Source: an uncultured Sphingomonas sp. (GTDB lineage Bacteria > Pseudomonadota > Alphaproteobacteria > Sphingomonadales > Sphingomonadaceae). From it: a stretch of 6,676 nucleotides of DNA. The notes beneath the pieces are model-generated. The model had not been told where the DNA came from. It saw only the letters and a program-made list of their open reading frames with translations, and made no database searches. Below, one piece after another: positions 5,841 to 6,676 of this stretch; positions within the stretch are counted from its first letter, which is position 1; each line of letters opens with the position of its first letter. The position numbers were made by a program, and so were the translations under genes. The stretch is taken from NCBI GenBank assembly GCA_946886645.1, contig CAMPIY010000094.1, forward strand, positions 1-6,676, written 5' to 3'.

Positions 5841-5869
5841 GCTCTAGCCCGACGCCGGGAGACCGTCAA
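5841..5869 (-). promoter_or_regulatory. Candidate promoter of the M20-astA-astB operon
   Basis: On the minus strand TTGACG (5869-5864) is a 5 of 6 match to the -35 consensus. It is followed after exactly 17 bases by TAGAGC (5846-5841), a weak -10 match. The expected transcription start is only one or two bases upstream of the ATG at 5832, so the mRNA would be nearly leaderless. This agrees with the poor ribosome binding site there. A later start for the protein would change the reading. Confidence 0.35.
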
Positions 5870-5898
5870 AGCCAGCCACCTTGTAGATGTGCAAATGC

Positions 5899-5918
5899 TG
5901 TATTACTTTCACAATACA
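5899..5918. promoter_or_regulatory. Dyad TGTATT-N8-AATACA, candidate operator
   Basis: TGTATT (5899-5904) and AATACA (5913-5918) are perfect inverted six-base arms separated by eight bases. They sit in a locally AT-rich patch 21 bases upstream of the ATG at 5940 and about 30 bases from the candidate ast promoter. The geometry is that of a dimeric helix-turn-helix repressor site and could affect either divergent unit. No regulator gene is adjacent, so none can be named. Confidence 0.35.
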
Positions 5919-5924
5919 CATGAC

Positions 5925-5931
5925 AAAGGAG
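5925..5931 (+). promoter_or_regulatory. Ribosome binding site fixing the start at 5940
   Basis: AAAGGAG ends eight bases before ATG 5940. An in-frame upstream ATG at 5889 has no such site and would place the dyad inside the coding sequence, so 5940 is preferred. Confidence 0.7.
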
Positions 5932-5939
5932 TGTTAGCG

Positions 5940-6086
5940 ATGCTTGAAAACCCAGTCGCGAAACGGACCGCGATTGCGGCCGCCATCGGTGCGGTCGTGG
6001 CCATCCCGCTGCCCTTCATCGGGCCGATTGTCGGCGCGCTTGTCGGTGGCGGCATCGGCTTCTTCACCGCGGACCAGCGGCGTTAG
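5940..6086 (+). CDS. Tiny Gly-rich membrane protein, 48 aa
   Basis: The protein has a short polar N-terminus (MLENPVAKR), then an almost continuous hydrophobic stretch from residue 10 to 42, and ends in ADQRR. The hydrophobic part is broken by PLPFIGP (23-29), which suggests a helical hairpin of two short membrane helices with both ends in the cytoplasm. GALVGGGIGFF (32-42) resembles a glycine zipper, which favours tight helix packing or oligomers. A good ribosome binding site sets the start. Its TAG stop interlocks with the rppH stop on the other strand. Function unknown. Proteins with the same look occur in sphingomonads as hypothetical proteins, from memory. A toxin-like role is conceivable because of its size and hydrophobicity, but nothing else here supports that. 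Confidence 0.8.
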   Translation: MLENPVAKRTAIAAAIGAVVAIPLPFIGPIVGALVGGGIGFFTADQRR

Positions 6087-6553
6087 AGATATTCGGCAAA
6101 CCCCTCGACGATCGCGCGATACATCTCGCGCTTGAACGGCACGATCAGTTCGGGGAGCAAATGCGGCTCGACCCACTGCCAGTGGGAAAATTCGGGGTCC
6201 TTGGTGGCGATGTCGATGTCATCGTCGCTCCCCAGGAACCGCGCAAGGTACCAATCCTGAAGCTGGCCCTTCCATTTCCCGCCCCATAGCCGCGAGGCAA
6301 TGGCGTCGGGAATGTCATAGCGAAGCTGCTGCGGATGGCAGGCGATCTGCTCGACCAGCTTCGGCTTGATCCCCGTCTCCTCCTCCAGCTCGCGAAGCGC
6401 CCCGGCCCAGCTATCCTCGCCCTTGTCGAGCCCGCCCTGCGGCATTTGCCAGGCCTCGTCGCGATTGTCGATCCGCCGCCCGACCCAGACGAGCTTCCGG
6501 TCGTTGATCAGCATCACGCCAACCCCGCGGCGATAGAGATGGTCGTCGGTCAT
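6083..6553 (-). CDS. rppH: RNA 5' pyrophosphohydrolase (RppH, Nudix family)
   Basis: RppH removes pyrophosphate from the 5' end of primary transcripts, which exposes them to RNase E-type decay in the cytoplasm. At 156 residues from ATG 6553 it is a standard length. A complete Nudix box GX5EX7REUXEEXGU spans residues 40-62 (GGLDKGEDSWAGALREL then EEETGI), with metal-binding Glu55, Glu58 and Glu59. RppH-specific features are WQMPQGG before the box, the Trp/Lys-rich LWGGKWKGQLQDWYL (89-103) and FSHWQWVEP (122-130). The longer frame from 6646 is rejected because GGGAGG (6564-6559) lies five bases before ATG 6553, the family begins at MTDDHLYRRGVGVML, and the extra part overlaps the upstream gene. 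Other Nudix hydrolases (dinucleoside polyphosphate hydrolases such as IalA) are the same group. It stands 41 bases downstream of another minus-strand gene. Confidence 0.94.
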   Translation of the reverse strand: MTDDHLYRRGVGVMLINDRKLVWVGRRIDNRDEAWQMPQGGLDKGEDSWAGALRELEEETGIKPKLVEQIACHPQQLRYDIPDAIASRLWGGKWKGQLQDWYLARFLGSDDDIDIATKDPEFSHWQWVEPHLLPELIVPFKREMYRAIVEGFAEYL

Positions 6554-6558
6554 CCTGG

Positions 6559-6564
6559 CCTCCC
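6559..6564 (-). promoter_or_regulatory. Ribosome binding site fixing the rppH start
   Basis: GGGAGG lies five bases upstream of ATG 6553 on the minus strand and decides between this start and the longer frame. Confidence 0.75.
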
Positions 6565-6594
6565 TGCCGCGCTTTTCTCCGTAAGGAAAGCGGC

Positions 6595-6676
6595 TCACAT
6601 ATTCGTCTGTTCGGGAGGGATTCCGGCGGGCAGCCGCGCCGCGCAATCCGGATGCTTGCGAAGCTCCACATCGGCG
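6595..6676 (-). CDS. C-terminal end of an unidentified gene upstream of rppH (partial)
   Basis: A minus-strand frame is open from the right edge to TGA at 6597-6595, giving 26 codons that end LPAGIPPEQTNM. Third positions are mostly G or C (about 18 of 26), and the composition is like a real protein tail, including one Cys (HPDCAARL). The frame stops cleanly 41 bases before rppH, as expected for the preceding gene of an operon. The fragment is too short to identify. In related bacteria rppH often follows cell-envelope genes such as a CtpA-type S41 peptidase or a divergent polysaccharide deacetylase, but I cannot match this tail to either. Confidence 0.5.
   Translation of the reverse strand, partial: ADVELRKHPDCAARLPAGIPPEQTNM

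Noticed and set aside
4627..5847. A 406-codon open frame on the plus strand lying exactly opposite the M20 gene, with similar frames opposite astA (3734-4717) and astB (2346-3296)
   Set aside because: The minus-strand proteins have clear family motifs. The plus frames are Arg/Pro/Ala-rich and motif-free, as expected from strong third-position GC bias on the other strand.
5889..6086. Longer 65-residue version of the small membrane protein starting at 5889
   Set aside because: No ribosome binding site at 5889, while AAAGGAG is correctly placed for 5940, and the extension would cover the dyad.
6566..6594. GC-rich imperfect hairpin (GCCGCTTT paired with AAAAGCGCGGC) between the upstream gene and rppH
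   Set aside because: Pairing needs a two-base bulge, no T-tract follows, and such stems are common in this base composition. Not strong enough to call a terminator or attenuator.
6554..6646. N-terminal extension of RppH to an ATG at 6646
   Set aside because: The strong ribosome binding site at 6559-6564 and the usual RppH N-terminus both point to 6553, and the extension overlaps the upstream gene.

Overview
The window looks like chromosomal DNA from a GC-rich alphaproteobacterium, most likely a sphingomonad (order Sphingomonadales). This rests on strong GC bias at third codon positions, an OmpA-type barrel followed by a long proline run, an RppH typical of alphaproteobacteria, and several very small proteins (zinc ribbon, 48-residue Gly-rich membrane protein, 52-residue charged protein) that I associate with that order from memory. 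No search was run. I see no mobile element, tRNA, rRNA, CRISPR array or phage gene.

Layout. Positions 1-755 (minus) hold the N-terminal barrel half of an outer-membrane protein that runs off the left edge. From about 756 to 2280 lie small genes separated by short intergenic stretches with several inverted repeats: a 52-residue charged protein (minus, 980-1138), an 80-residue zinc-ribbon protein (plus, 1339-1581), a 114-residue exported protein (plus, 1671-2015) and a 112-residue membrane protein (minus, 1942-2280) whose 3' end overlaps the exported gene tail to tail.

The centre (2361-5832, minus) is a compact three-gene operon: an M20 carboxypeptidase-G2-like metallohydrolase, astA (arginine N-succinyltransferase) and astB (N-succinylarginine dihydrolase). 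Both junctions are 4-base ATGA overlaps, so translation is probably coupled. AstA and AstB perform the first two steps of the arginine succinyltransferase (AST) pathway: arginine to N2-succinylarginine to N2-succinylornithine plus 2 NH3 and CO2. The genes for the next steps (astC, astD) and classical astE are not in the window. The M20 enzyme keeps all the metal and catalytic positions of carboxypeptidase G2, an enzyme that releases C-terminal glutamate from N-acyl-glutamates. It is therefore a plausible substitute for AstE (succinylglutamate to succinate plus glutamate). This is the most interesting inference here.

On the right, a 48-residue membrane protein (plus, 5940-6086) diverges from the operon across a short region with a candidate promoter and a dyad. 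It runs tail to tail into rppH (minus, 6083-6553), with interlocked stop codons. The last 26 codons of an unidentified gene (minus) enter from the right edge.

Apart from the AST variant I see no strong evidence of an undescribed system. The remaining findings are candidate regulatory sequences and small uncharacterised genes.
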